This document shows, in pieces, positions 1-9,893 of a DNA stretch of 64,000 nt (the first letter of the stretch is position 1; each line of letters begins with the position of its first letter). Below the pieces are notes generated by a model. The model was given only the letters and a program-made list of their open reading frames with translations. It had not been told where the DNA came from and did no database searches. The translations under genes were made by a program, and so were the position numbers. This DNA is from Candidozyma auris (taxonomy: Eukaryota > Ascomycota > Pichiomycetes > Serinales > Metschnikowiaceae): contig NC_072816.1 of the NCBI RefSeq assembly GCF_003013715.1, positions 434,001-498,000 of the forward strand, in the 5' to 3' direction.

Positions 1-2
1 CA

Positions 3-428
3 CTTCTTTCTTATTGGCATATTCCAAGAGGGCTTCATTGGTTCTGTTACTTTCTCACTGGAATCCCGACATCCTACGGCCAACCTTTTATATTCTCATG
101 GGTTAATCGCCTTTTATTTGAAGATGACATGAAGAGAAATTTTGTGGTTGTTTGTACTAATACGTTGGCATATGTAACGGGAGCGTGGGTTCCCATTTTT
201 GTTTGGAACACAGCAGACAAGCCAAGGTACCACATTGGATTCACATATACATCTTGTCTAGCTTCTTTTGGAATTATTATGACTGGTATGGCTTGGTATT
301 TAACGTGCAGAGACCAGCGACGCCAGAAGGATAGGGCCGAGTACGCGGGAACAGACCAAAGTGACGAGAGTCTAGTGGTTTCAGAGACTTACCACGCAGA
401 GTCTTTACAGAAGGGCCTCGTTCCTTGA
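3..428 (+). CDS. C-terminal part of an MFS transporter, Dal5/Fen2 (anion:cation symporter) family
   Basis: The frame is open from the window edge to the stop at 426-428, so the 5' part of the gene lies outside. The visible 141 residues contain a [19 protein letters not shown] loop-helix, the motif FSWVNRLL, a helix around [14 protein letters not shown], and a final helix followed by a basic, then serine/glutamate-rich cytoplasmic tail. This is the layout of the last transmembrane helices of fungal allantoate/pantothenate/vitamin permeases in the plasma membrane. The substrate cannot be told from the C-terminus. The in-frame ATG at 129 is internal and not a start. Confidence 0.75.
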   Translation, partial: LLSYWHIPRGLHWFCYFLTGIPTSYGQPFIFSWVNRLLFEDDMKRNFVVVCTNTLAYVTGAWVPIFVWNTADKPRYHIGFTYTSCLASFGIIMTGMAWYLTCRDQRRQKDRAEYAGTDQSDESLVVSETYHAESLQKGLVP

Positions 429-502
429 AAATTTAATGAAACTAAATATCCATTGCTATATGTTACAAACCTTCACTTTCTTATTATTTCGTGCAGTGTA
501 GT

Positions 503-960
503 CTATTCCAATGTAGCGACCTCTTTAACGAGCTCGTCATATGCATCCTTATACTCTTCAGCTTTTTCTGCGTTCTTCTTTGATTTGCCACCGCTTGGTA
601 TCACGAAAACGCATGACGTTGGCCTCTTGGTTGCACCAGCAGATCCCAAATCTTCTTTTGAGGGAATAAAAATGTAAGGAACTGATGAATCCTCACATAG
701 GACTGGAATATGGGAGATTACATCCGGAGGAGAGATATCTCCAGCAATGATGACAAGACCCTTTTCGCCTTTACGCAAAGCTTTGACGACTTCTTTGACT
801 CCTCTCTTGACATGCTTAGCCTTTGAAGCCTTCTTGACGGTCTTGAGAACCTTCTTATTCAACTTCTTAGAGGCGAGAGGCTTCGCAAAAGGCAAAGCAG
901 CAGCCTTTCGCTTGTCATAATTGTCTTCAACACTATCTTCGACTTTCTCCTTTTGGCCAT
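503..960 (-). CDS. NHP2: NHP2, H/ACA snoRNP and telomerase-type L7Ae protein, with an apparent 5' frameshift
   Basis: The protein is almost identical to yeast Nhp2 from the LPFAKPLASKKLNKK block to the end. It has the L7Ae/Nhp2 RNA-binding core (KRGVKEVVKALRKGEKG, VIIAGDISPPDVISHIP, YIFIPSKEDLG, GATKRPTSCVF). Nhp2 is a core protein of H/ACA snoRNPs that guide pseudouridylation in the nucleolus. The conserved frame continues upstream of the core as EDNYDKRKAAALPF but has no ATG before a stop at about 1001-1003. The only suitable ATG (958-960) is one base out of frame. Adding one A to the AAAA run just after it would give a normal N-terminus starting MAKKEKVEDS. This is therefore a homopolymer undercall or a real one-base deletion. 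Gene identity is secure; the 5' end is not. Confidence 0.9.
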
Positions 961-1248
961 TTCTTGATTTAAATAATGTGGAAGGTGAGCTACTTAATTT
1001 TTAGGTGATGAGATGGATGGTGCACGGGTTTTACCAGTACCATACAACTCCCATTTAAATTAAATTGCCTATCCTTTTTGTTTTGAGATTATTTACTTCA
1101 ATATTGAAGATTTTTGTGGCGTGCTCGAAAAAGTAAAATCATGTACCGATAAAGATCAATTTGCCTAAAGTTATGGTGGCTGGGTCTTTCTATGTAATTT
1201 CAACGTGCTGCATTTAGTCTTACATGAACTGCTACACTATTCGGTACG

Positions 1249-2061
1249 ATGTACCACGGCACCCAAAGGTACACTTTACGAGATCACAGCTCTCGAAAAA
1301 GAAAGCTCAATTACAGGCAAACCTCTGATGATCGCTTAAAGCCTCTCCTTCTCGAGAATCCGAAGATTCCTGATCCAGTAGACACAGTTGTCGAAGCGGG
1401 AAAGGTCATCACGTATATGAAAAGGATTGCTGGCGAAGCGGAAGAAGACACGGGCGCCTATTGTGTCAGAATCCTAATTGGAAATACAGAATCTTTGAGA
1501 CTTAATCTGGATGCTCAGACATTTATAGCTTCAGAGTTTGGCCTTTGCTCGATTTCTTTATCGGATAGCAGCCCATACAGCATCGATAGGATTCTCACTA
1601 TTCGTGGGACTTTGAAGAGTTTGCTGGCTGCTGCAGCCTTCTTATCCTATAAGCTTTCAAGTGATATGAATAATGTTCTCAAATCTGAGGCGTTCACTCT
1701 CAAATCACTGAATTACAAGATCGACATTTTAGTGGAAGCTGAGGAGCTAGAGTTGGATAACTTTGCGTCCAAAATGAGCTATTTTGACTCTTCCATGTAC
1801 GATTGTAACCGTCACCTCAATCATGTAACGTTGAAGGGCGACGTTCAGTACATTTTTAACACAGTTTATCAGGTTACAAAGAGATTTCCATTAAAGAAGT
1901 ATGTTCAGGACACAGAAATTAGGTCTTTACCAATCATCCGACTGCATGATCATGACCGTTTATTCAAATCAACAGAAACCGAAGCGGATTTACTAAAAAG
2001 CAAAGAAGAGCTTTTGAAGTTCATTTATACGGCCCAACATGTTAATAAAAATGGGTCTTGA
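1249..2061 (+). CDS. Degenerate KH-domain-like protein, function unknown
   Basis: A 270-residue protein that I cannot name. Residues about 67-130 fit the beta-alpha-alpha-beta-beta-alpha pattern of a type I KH domain: a first strand CVRILIGN, a strand SIDRILTIRGT, and a last helix KSLLAAAAFLSYKL. The GxxG loop that normally contacts RNA is missing; the corresponding segment reads NTESLRLNLD. The N-terminus is basic (HSSRKRKLNYR) and the C-terminal half is charged and helical. Family knowledge suggests an RNA-binding ancestor such as Pbp2/Hek2/Mer1 types, but loss of GxxG argues that RNA contact is changed or lost. It converges on SEC26 with 31 bp between stops. Confidence 0.6.
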   Translation: MYHGTQRYTLRDHSSRKRKLNYRQTSDDRLKPLLLENPKIPDPVDTVVEAGKVITYMKRIAGEAEEDTGAYCVRILIGNTESLRLNLDAQTFIASEFGLCSISLSDSSPYSIDRILTIRGTLKSLLAAAAFLSYKLSSDMNNVLKSEAFTLKSLNYKIDILVEAEELELDNFASKMSYFDSSMYDCNRHLNHVTLKGDVQYIFNTVYQVTKRFPLKKYVQDTEIRSLPIIRLHDHDRLFKSTETEADLLKSKEELLKFIYTAQHVNKNGS

Positions 2062-2092
2062 TACTTTATGGTCAAGCTTACTAGACGTAATT

Positions 2093-4942
2093 TCAAACGC
2101 GAGAAACTTTTAGTTCCTTCGATTTTCTTGAAATGGAAGCAACACGATCGCCTAAAGAGAGGGCAAGCCCTTGGCCCTTAGACCTGATTCTGACGTGTCC
2201 GATAATATATCCATCGCTCAGCTTCTCGATACACAAATTTGCTAAAGCATCCTCACCAAATGACGAACGTGAATAAAGATTAGCGGCCAAAAAGTTGCAT
2301 TGTTCCCCAACAACAGCCCCCGGTGTCAAACAGTTCATGTTGGTACCTGCCATTAGATCATCCAAATATTCTTTTAATGATGTCTTCTTGGACTTGATAG
2401 TTATTTTGTTCTCCCACTCAAACTCATTCCACATTTTCCTAAAAGCACTTTCCGTACACGTAGCTGGCTTTATGTAGTCCATGATATCTACATGAACATC
2501 ATTGAGAATGACGATGGTAGAATCATCCGAATGCTGACCGTCGTAGACAATATTGCCAAAAATGACTCCTGTATCGGCACTTGTCACTTTTACGGTAACA
2601 GAAATGTTGTAAAAGCCGTAAGGGCCGATGTTTGCAGTGGCACCATTGTCCACAACTTTCAAGTCTCCCAACGTTGCAAATTCCACAGAGAGATTTCTTA
2701 AGGTATTGGTAGTTTGGTTGACTAACAATACTTCCAACGTTACGTCGAATTGGTGAACCTTGACGTATGCTTCTGCATAAATAGGGTCAGAGAATCCGGT
2801 CAACTGTAAGATTTTGTTGAGACGGGAGGACAAGTTTTCCTTTTTAGATGTTGTTCCAGAGGCAAGCATAAGGTCATCGTTGACAGCAGCTACCGAGCTT
2901 CCGTTCTTATCAACTTGCCTGAAAACGATAGCATCATCAACATGCTCTGCATTATCTTGCAAATCCTTCGCTTGAGCCTCAGCCTGCTTTTTCAGCTCTG
3001 TCTCAACTTGAGATTTGTATGCTTCTTTGGTGTCCTCCAAAAAACCCTTCTCAATGGATTCTCGATCATTGTCATCTGTCAAGAATCTGATACATGATAA
3101 GATTCTGTCAGCTGAATCCTCATCAATTCTTCTAGCCACAAAACCTGATTCACCGATACGTAATATGGACACCATAATTAAGAGCGCCTCCGCCTTTAAT
3201 GCATTCAAATTTCTCTCTGCCGTCTTTAGGCGTCCTAATCTTAAGACGAATTTTACAAGGGTCGAGGATAACACTGACGCCAAGTAGAAATCGCCACTTA
3301 AAATAAGTTTACGGACACGTAAGGCGTTTGCGTCTTCATTCGAATCATTGGAAGGAAGCAAAGCACTTTCAGTAGCATAAGTGCCATCTGGCAAAACAAC
3401 AGGTCCTCTTTTTGACTTACTTGATTCAGCGTTGTCAGTGTCAGAATTATCGACTTCCACTGCATTACCGTCTAGATGCCTTTTTTCGCTGGCTAACATT
3501 GGCACTTCTCCAATACTAGATCTCACAAATTTCCAGGCATCCTTTATGCACTGTTCGCTCAATGAGTATTCACCCAAAACCCAGAATGCACCGCGAAAAA
3601 CTTTCCCGGATTTGACCTCCGGCAAACTCTTAATCAATTTGTGAATAATCGATTCCCTCAAGTCAGGGAACTTCTCAACAACTTCCTTAACAAATGTTAT
3701 CACGTCATATGCTGCTGCATTTGTAAGGTCACCGATTGAATCCAAAAGCAAGTCAATGACATTTGTCGCAACTTCACTAAAGTCAATTGCTAGCTTATGG
3801 ATTGCATTCACCAACAACTGGCGATACTCAGCAGCACTGTCTTCACTTGCGTTAGAAACTCTTTGCAATTCCTTTTTGAGCAATTTTACAACGTCTTCGA
3901 CATTTCTGCTTGTGATCAATTGCAAAGTCACGTCAAGAGCTTTGCGACGGACATCGATATCATGGGTGGACAACACACCCAATATATCCAAGCACAAATC
4001 CTGCAAGACCCCAGGGCTCTTTCGGTTTAATTCACCCAACCGTTCTAACGAGATAATTTTCACATTATTGTCGGCCTCTTTTGTCGCGAGTTCCACGAAT
4101 TTATTACCGGCCAATAGCATAGACTCGGTAGACGCAGACAATGCCGTTAATGTGATCGCAGCTTCATAAACCACGACATTAGATGAAGATTCAATAATTT
4201 CTGATATCAAAAGCACATACTGCTGTCTCAAAGTAACAGCAGTTTGAGCATCCTTTCGAATGAACTCCACAAAAGCTAATTGCAAAAGTGAGTCTAGATT
4301 CTCAATCTGATAGACATTGTCTTGAATGTACAGTAAAGTAGCGTCTCTGCTCAAATCGCTCAAGCAAACAAAGGCATTTCTCTTGCATACAGAGTCGAAC
4401 TCCTCCAACAAGAAACTGTAAAGTAACTCTGGGGCATCAGGAATAAGATGGTTAGAAACTCTATAAATGGAGTATAATGCAAATATCGCATTCTTTCTGA
4501 CATAAGCGTGTCTGTGTACCAAACACTGACGAACGTTAGGAATCAAGGTCTCCAACAACTCAGGCTCCTTCAACTTGCACAAGAAGCGCAATGTATTACC
4601 TCTGATGTACTCATTGGGATGCTGTAAATCATGCTGAATAGCATTGCAGACCAAGATCATCTCATGTCTCATCTTGCCTTGGTTGTCCAATTTCGGGCAT
4701 ACCTCCCAGTAGAAGTACAACAATTTTTTTAATTCCTTATTTCTGGAAGGCATGATGAACCGAATAATATGCATCAATAATTCGGGCATCGGATCGCCGT
4801 TCAAAACGGTTGTAATAATTCGCTTCATTGCCAGAATTTTAGCTTCATCTTTGCTCTTTTCCAAAAGCAGTTTCAATTCTGACACCGTGGTTTTTGACGC
4901 GGTATTTGGCTCGTAGATGAGCATGAAACCAGAATCAGACAT
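2093..4942 (-). CDS. SEC26: SEC26, beta subunit of the COPI coatomer
   Basis: A 949-residue protein with full family length. The N-terminus (YEPNTASKTTVSELKLLLEK) and the adaptin-type HEAT-repeat trunk are typical of beta-COP, including KELKKLLYFYWEVCPK, the ILVCNAIQHDLQHPNEYIRG segment and VRKNAIFALYSIY. The C-terminal third carries the appendage domain (TLEVLLVNQTTNTLRNLSVEF). It forms COPI coats on Golgi membranes for retrograde transport to the ER. A lysine/glutamate-rich hinge with predicted coiled-coil character lies between trunk and appendage. The start ATG at 4940-4942 begins directly with the conserved N-terminus. No intron is seen. Confidence 0.97.
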   Translation of the reverse strand: MSDSGFMLIYEPNTASKTTVSELKLLLEKSKDEAKILAMKRIITTVLNGDPMPELLMHIIRFIMPSRNKELKKLLYFYWEVCPKLDNQGKMRHEMILVCNAIQHDLQHPNEYIRGNTLRFLCKLKEPELLETLIPNVRQCLVHRHAYVRKNAIFALYSIYRVSNHLIPDAPELLYSFLLEEFDSVCKRNAFVCLSDLSRDATLLYIQDNVYQIENLDSLLQLAFVEFIRKDAQTAVTLRQQYVLLISEIIESSSNVVVYEAAITLTALSASTESMLLAGNKFVELATKEADNNVKIISLERLGELNRKSPGVLQDLCLDILGVLSTHDIDVRRKALDVTLQLITSRNVEDVVKLLKKELQRVSNASEDSAAEYRQLLVNAIHKLAIDFSEVATNVIDLLLDSIGDLTNAAAYDVITFVKEVVEKFPDLRESIIHKLIKSLPEVKSGKVFRGAFWVLGEYSLSEQCIKDAWKFVRSSIGEVPMLASEKRHLDGNAVEVDNSDTDNAESSKSKRGPVVLPDGTYATESALLPSNDSNEDANALRVRKLILSGDFYLASVLSSTLVKFVLRLGRLKTAERNLNALKAEALLIMVSILRIGESGFVARRIDEDSADRILSCIRFLTDDNDRESIEKGFLEDTKEAYKSQVETELKKQAEAQAKDLQDNAEHVDDAIVFRQVDKNGSSVAAVNDDLMLASGTTSKKENLSSRLNKILQLTGFSDPIYAEAYVKVHQFDVTLEVLLVNQTTNTLRNLSVEFATLGDLKVVDNGATANIGPYGFYNISVTVKVTSADTGVIFGNIVYDGQHSDDSTIVILNDVHVDIMDYIKPATCTESAFRKMWNEFEWENKITIKSKKTSLKEYLDDLMAGTNMNCLTPGAVVGEQCNFLAANLYSRSSFGEDALANLCIEKLSDGYIIGHVRIRSKGQGLALSLGDRVASISRKSKELKVSRV

Positions 4943-5165
4943 ATTCTTATTAGGTATGTTACCTTAAAAGAATGCCTCGTGGGTTAGTTGCAAGCTGGCC
5001 GCAATCAACAATTGCAAACTTCACACCAGTGTTGTTTTTAAATTTTCCAGAGTTAACAGCTGGAGTTCAACGATACACTCGCGGCAGGAGTACCTCGTGA
5101 TCTAGATCACATGGTTGGATCTACATAATTTAGGGGTGCATATAATGAGGTCAGACTGCTAATAA

Positions 5166-7379
5166 CTATTCGTTGTCACTGCTTGCGCTATCAGGATTGG
5201 CAAGAAATAGACGAGGCTTCTCGATGCTTGCATCGTCATCATCATTGTTCATCGTCCCTTCAGTTGAATGGCTGTAGTCTTCAGCGAATTCTGCTTCCTC
5301 ATCCAAGTTATAGCCTGGATGCTGGTAGTATCCCTCACTAAGTTTAGGTTCAATCAAACTACCAACAGAAACACGGGAAGAAATCAGAGCTTGTCTGGAC
5401 AAATTAGTTTGAGTGCCAAACTGAGATCTCTTAGGAGTTGAGGGAACGAGGCTTGGGGTTCCTATACTCAGTGCTGATTCCGCAATCGAGGCAGTCCTTG
5501 AAGTAGCTCTGCTACTTTGATGCAAGGAGTTGCCACGGGAAATACTTGCAGACTGTATTCCCAGCTTCAGCAGTGACTCGGAGGAAATTGTCTTCTCACT
5601 CTTTTGAAAGGTGTTTGATCTCCCAAGTAGGCCGAACTTATTCAGACCCTCTGATTCGTCCACTTCTGCTGCAAGCAACCTTGGAGCGAGGTGGCCGTGC
5701 TTTAGCCCAACTACACTCGACTGATTTTTACGACTTCCGCGCATTCTTGTGTACCTATCGTTTGTAGGTAAAAGTACGCGCTTGTCTGTTGGAAGTATTC
5801 CGACAGGCAATTTCCACGATTCCTGTCCTAAATCATTGTACGCAGTGCCAGCATTACGCCTAACAGTCTGAACGTAATTAGACCGCTCGCCTTCACCAGG
5901 TCGAAGAGTAATCGACTTCTTTAGCGTCGCTAGATTGATATGTCGATTTGAGTTTGAACTGAATATCGAACTCATAGACAGCGACTTTCTATGAAATGTA
6001 GCATTAGAGCTCGGGGAACCGAAACCTCGTGAGGACAGTATGTCATTTGAAATGGAGTTCTTGGGGGCATTCTTTGGTTGGTGCAGAGATGTCGCTCTTG
6101 TTTGAGGGAGCAAATTCTCCATGTTTGGTCGACTCATATACAACGTATCGTATTCATTTGTGCTTTGCTCTGCCTTATACTTCGTGTGCTGGGCCGACGT
6201 AGTGATATTTTGAGCTTGTCGAAGTGATGGATGGTTGGGATAATTTGATCTCTCTTGGCCAGAAGAGAGTTCGGGGGTTTTGATAAAATCAAAAATTTCC
6301 AGTCGTTGAGGCAGGCTTATACTGATTTGTGATTCCGTAGGTTTAGAACGATCGCAACGAATAGAGGAAGTCGACGAGTCACTTCCGCGTTGATTCTCAT
6401 TTGGAATATTCTCCATGGTGTCCATGAATTGGAAGCTTTCAAGACTGGTCTGTGGGGGTGCCAAAGCTAACGAAGAATGGCTCCAGGTATCATGAAGGTT
6501 ATTCAAATGGATCGTTGCTGAACTTTCCTTGTTGCTGGGAACCGATTGCAAGGGGGATTGAAGGGGAGGTAGGCTTTTGGTGTTGGGGAGATACTCGGAC
6601 GAGGAGCTACCATTGGTAAACGAAGACATTGATTGTTCCGTACCTTGATATACTTCAGTTTGAAAATTCAGATGGGGTATCTTGCAATTAATTTTGTTCG
6701 AGAATTCATCTTCACGAGGGTAGTCAAGTTCGTTAAGTGAATAATTCGTAGGATCCTTCTGGGATATAGCAAAAGAATCTGAATCATTTGGTTTGACAGT
6801 ATCGTCCTTATCCTCGATGTGGGTCGTCATGGCCGTTTTTAGAGGAGATTTAATAGGAGGAGTTTTTGGACGAAGCTCGGGTTTGTTCATCTCCTTGATC
6901 TCATCTTCTAGGGCGGTAATAATCTCATCCATGTCATCCATGTTCACTCTATTCGATTTTGTCGGGCTCTGCATATGTTGTTGTGGCCGTGAGAGATTGC
7001 CCAGCGCTGCTTTCTGCGTGGATCGAGCATTTTGTTTTCCAGCCAGATAATCATCTGGGGGTGGTGGTTTTCTTGATAATTTTCTTGTATAAGCAGTTTT
7101 TTTGGGACTTTCTAGTGTAGTGTGATTAGATGAGGTGGGGACTGAAGCCTCATCTTTCAACGACTGAGGGAATTTCGTTCCTGAAATGGGTCGAGTGAAA
7201 TTACTGGTGTTCGCTATTTCTGTATTCGTTTTATTTTGCGCATTGTGATTCACATTGAAGCCATGTTCGACTAATTGGGCCTGCGTCTCGCCATGATGAG
7301 AACGTGTGGGAGATTCAAGAGCAAAAATAGCGGATAGCTTGCTACCCAAAAGTTTCGAGGAGCGCTTTTCTCTTTCCAT
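5166..7379 (-). CDS. Large serine-rich, mostly disordered protein, unrecognised
   Basis: About 737 residues, very rich in Ser, Asn, Thr and Gln, with many S/T-P sites and no transmembrane segment. The one clearly globular-looking block lies two thirds along: LRPGEGERSNYVQTVRRNAG, then WKLPVGILPTDKR and HGHLAPRLLAAE. The C-terminus is acidic and ends KPRLFLANPDSASSDNE. An N-terminal motif KLLGSKLSAIFALESPTRS and a short acidic helix (MDEIITALEDEIKEM) are also visible. This looks like a phosphoregulated scaffold, perhaps of the cell cortex, but I cannot assign it. An upstream in-frame extension to 7520 has no ATG; ATG 7377-7379 also leaves a normal 264-bp divergent promoter to the next gene. 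Confidence 0.75.
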   Translation of the reverse strand: MEREKRSSKLLGSKLSAIFALESPTRSHHGETQAQLVEHGFNVNHNAQNKTNTEIANTSNFTRPISGTKFPQSLKDEASVPTSSNHTTLESPKKTAYTRKLSRKPPPPDDYLAGKQNARSTQKAALGNLSRPQQHMQSPTKSNRVNMDDMDEIITALEDEIKEMNKPELRPKTPPIKSPLKTAMTTHIEDKDDTVKPNDSDSFAISQKDPTNYSLNELDYPREDEFSNKINCKIPHLNFQTEVYQGTEQSMSSFTNGSSSSEYLPNTKSLPPLQSPLQSVPSNKESSATIHLNNLHDTWSHSSLALAPPQTSLESFQFMDTMENIPNENQRGSDSSTSSIRCDRSKPTESQISISLPQRLEIFDFIKTPELSSGQERSNYPNHPSLRQAQNITTSAQHTKYKAEQSTNEYDTLYMSRPNMENLLPQTRATSLHQPKNAPKNSISNDILSSRGFGSPSSNATFHRKSLSMSSIFSSNSNRHINLATLKKSITLRPGEGERSNYVQTVRRNAGTAYNDLGQESWKLPVGILPTDKRVLLPTNDRYTRMRGSRKNQSSVVGLKHGHLAPRLLAAEVDESEGLNKFGLLGRSNTFQKSEKTISSESLLKLGIQSASISRGNSLHQSSRATSRTASIAESALSIGTPSLVPSTPKRSQFGTQTNLSRQALISSRVSVGSLIEPKLSEGYYQHPGYNLDEEAEFAEDYSHSTEGTMNNDDDDASIEKPRLFLANPDSASSDNE

Positions 7380-7643
7380 GTTCTGCTTTTGTACGCAACG
7401 AAGTTTCTCGTTCACCTCCCTTGTCCAATGTGAGCTTGTTAATCTCGACCGAAATGCTAACGCTTGAACACCGTTTATTGTTTTGATCGCTAAGTAAAAC
7501 CTGTTAATGCCTTGGAACAATACTTTAACTGTGCAACGAAATTACACATTTGTGTCTGCTCGCCATGCACACCATCTCTAAGGTTTCTCTCCCATCTGCA
7601 CGCATTGTTGAGCAAACTCAACCGCATCTTTTCTTAAAGCACC

Positions 7644-8871
7644 ATGTCTACCAAAGGTAAGTACCAATGTGCTTATATTTGTTTTGCTTATATTAACAAA
7701 TCAAGCTGAATCTGATACAAAAAAGATTGATTATTCTATCGCAAACCCAGATGTAGTCGACAAATACAAGTCTGCTGGGTCCATTTCGACTGCTGTGTTG
7801 GCTGAGGTCAGAAAAGCAGTCAAAGAGGGAGCAAAAGTTTTTGACTTATGTGAACTTGGTGACAAATTGATGGAAGAGCAGCTTCTGAAGGTATATTCCA
7901 AAAAAAACAAGACTGTGAAGGGAATTGCTTTCCCAACTTGTGTCAATCCAAACAACATCCCAGCCCACTTGTCTCCAGAATCTCCTGAGGACGAGGCTAA
8001 TTTGACTCTTAAAGATGGTGATGTTGTAAATATCATGCTTGGTGTTCAAATTGACGGTTTTCCTGCGGTTGTTGCTGACACAACAATTGTGGGCGAAAGT
8101 GCTGAGAATCCAGTTCTTGGTAAGAAAGCTGATTTGCTTCATGCTGCATGGAATGCATCCGAAGCTGCCATTAGAACGTTCAAACCTGGGAACAGAAACT
8201 TTGACGTGACGAACATTGTGGACAAGGTTGCTAAAGATTTTGGTGTTACTGCTGTCCAAAGTATGTTGACTCACAACCAAGAACGTGACGTTTTGTATGG
8301 TCCAAAAGAAGTGATTTTGAACCCTGCAAAAGAGCACAAAAACAGAATGGAGGTTCACAGATTTGAAGAATTGGAAGTTTACGGCTTGGATATATTGATC
8401 TCTACATCTGAAGAAGGAAAGGTGAAAAAATCCAATTATAAAACGACCTTGTACAAATTGACAGGGAACAACTACTCACTCAAGTTGAATACGTCTCGTC
8501 AAGCATTGAAGGCTTTCAAGCAAAAGGTCTCTGGAAAGTTCCCATGCAACGTAAAGGTCTTTGAGAACCCCAGAAATGTTCGTGTGGGTATGATTGAGTG
8601 CAGTAATCACGAAGTGGTCTTACCGTACGACATTATGGAAGGAGCTTCAGACTCTTATATTGCGCAATTTTTCACTACCATTGCCATTACTAAGAATGGT
8701 ATTGTAAAGTACACCAACCCAACGTTCAACCCTGAGCTCTACAAGACTGAAAAAGGTGTTGCTGACAATGAGATCGCCAAATTAATTGCTGAACCCTTGC
8801 CAGAAAGTAAGAAGAAAAAGAAGAAGTCAAACAAGAAGTCTTCTACCACTGAAAGGGCCCAAACCGAATAA
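7644..8871 (+). CDS. Ebp1/PA2G4/Cdb4-like protein (M24 'pita-bread' fold, non-peptidase), spliced
   Basis: Two exons, 7644-7656 and 7706-8871, give 392 residues beginning MSTKAESDTKK. The 49-nt intron starts GTAAGT and ends in AAG after a TATTAAC branch-like sequence; unspliced reading meets a stop, so splicing is required. The body matches the PA2G4/Ebp1 family: STAVLAEVRKAVKEGAKVFDLCELGDK, FPTCVNPNNIPAHLSPESPED, LKDGDVVNIMLGVQIDGFPA and the C-terminal lysine-rich tail KKKKKKSNKKSS. Relatives of this methionine-aminopeptidase-like fold bind ribosomes or pre-ribosomes and RNA or DNA without peptidase activity. Metal ligands typical of active M24 enzymes are not evident. S. cerevisiae has only the more distant Arx1. 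Confidence 0.9.
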
Positions 8872-9893
8872 GCAGGAAGAAAATCGTAAACTTTCACAAG
8901 ACAAACAAATATCCGTCTTTACTTTTTATCAATGTAGAAAACTTCAAACTCTCAGAAACAGTAAAGTACAATTTTTTGAAGCTATGGCGGACATGCACTC
9001 ATCTCGTACACAAGTTGGAAACACGGCCTTCACCAATATTAATTACATTGTGGACAACTGATGTCCTACGATCAATCGAGGGACTTTTTCTTCACTGGTA
9101 TTGGGCCAATTTTTCTATTAAATATACGCCTGAATTTGCTTAAATGTTCATTTTCTTGTCAGGCATCAAGAAAACGAATGATCATGAACCCTGCGGATCT
9201 TTTTAACTCAACCATGTCTCTTGAACATTGCACAGGCTTGGAAGAAAACCTTCATTTTTATATCATACACAAATTTATGATAAATACAACAAAAGATTTG
9301 AGGCAAATGTACAGCCATCTAATGAGTAAATGAAGTCTCAAAATTATTCTGATGTCCCCCAACACACGTAGAATAGAACTCCTGTGAGACATGAAAGCGA
9401 CTACAATTTTATAAAATATGATATCACCCCTCAAAAATGAATCGCAGACAAAGTGAAGATATAACTCACAGTGTTTCACATATGTCTCCCTTTGAAGGGA
9501 TGATTTCCGTATATATATTTAATTCATTCTCTATCTTTGACGGTCTCCCTCTTTTACCTCCTTTCTTTTCTCTTCCCATTTTTTTTTTTTTTTTCCTTCT
9601 TAATTTCCTTTACTTTTTTTTTGATTTTTCATTTCTTTCTTCTTGGTAGCTGTTTCTTTCAGTACTTATTGAGTAGGAAGCTATTAGGGCTGTTCTGTAC
9701 TACATCACTATCTGTCATACATCTTCAACAAAACGCGATGGAAAATTTCGTCCCTCTCTCTTCCATTCAAAGTCAAACTTAAAGCACTATAAGGCTCCCA
9801 TTCTACAATTCATTTGATTAAAGAGCTTGCCTTAATTCTAGCATAGTAGTGGAAGTTTTACCGGAGTTCATCACTTGACTGGTTTACAAACGC
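8872..9893. other. Intergenic region with long polypyrimidine tract upstream of RCO1
   Basis: About 1 kb between the Ebp1-like stop and the RCO1 ATG. Short reading frames here (for example 9061-9333) show no family features. A TATATATATTTAA element lies near 9510. From about 9540 to 9650 the plus strand is almost pure pyrimidine, with runs of T up to about 16, ending roughly 245 bp before the RCO1 start. It is probably promoter or 5'-leader sequence of RCO1. Confidence 0.5.

Noticed and set aside
5546..5767. Plus-strand frame inside the disordered-protein gene
   Set aside because: Antisense shadow of the real coding frame; same for the many frames opposite SEC26, RPO41, TTI1 and UGA2.
7380..7520. 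Longer N-terminus for the disordered-protein gene
   Set aside because: The extension has no ATG and would use most of the divergent promoter.
8786..9333. Two abutting small frames after the Ebp1-like gene
   Set aside because: The first overlaps the end of that gene in another frame; the second has no coding features.
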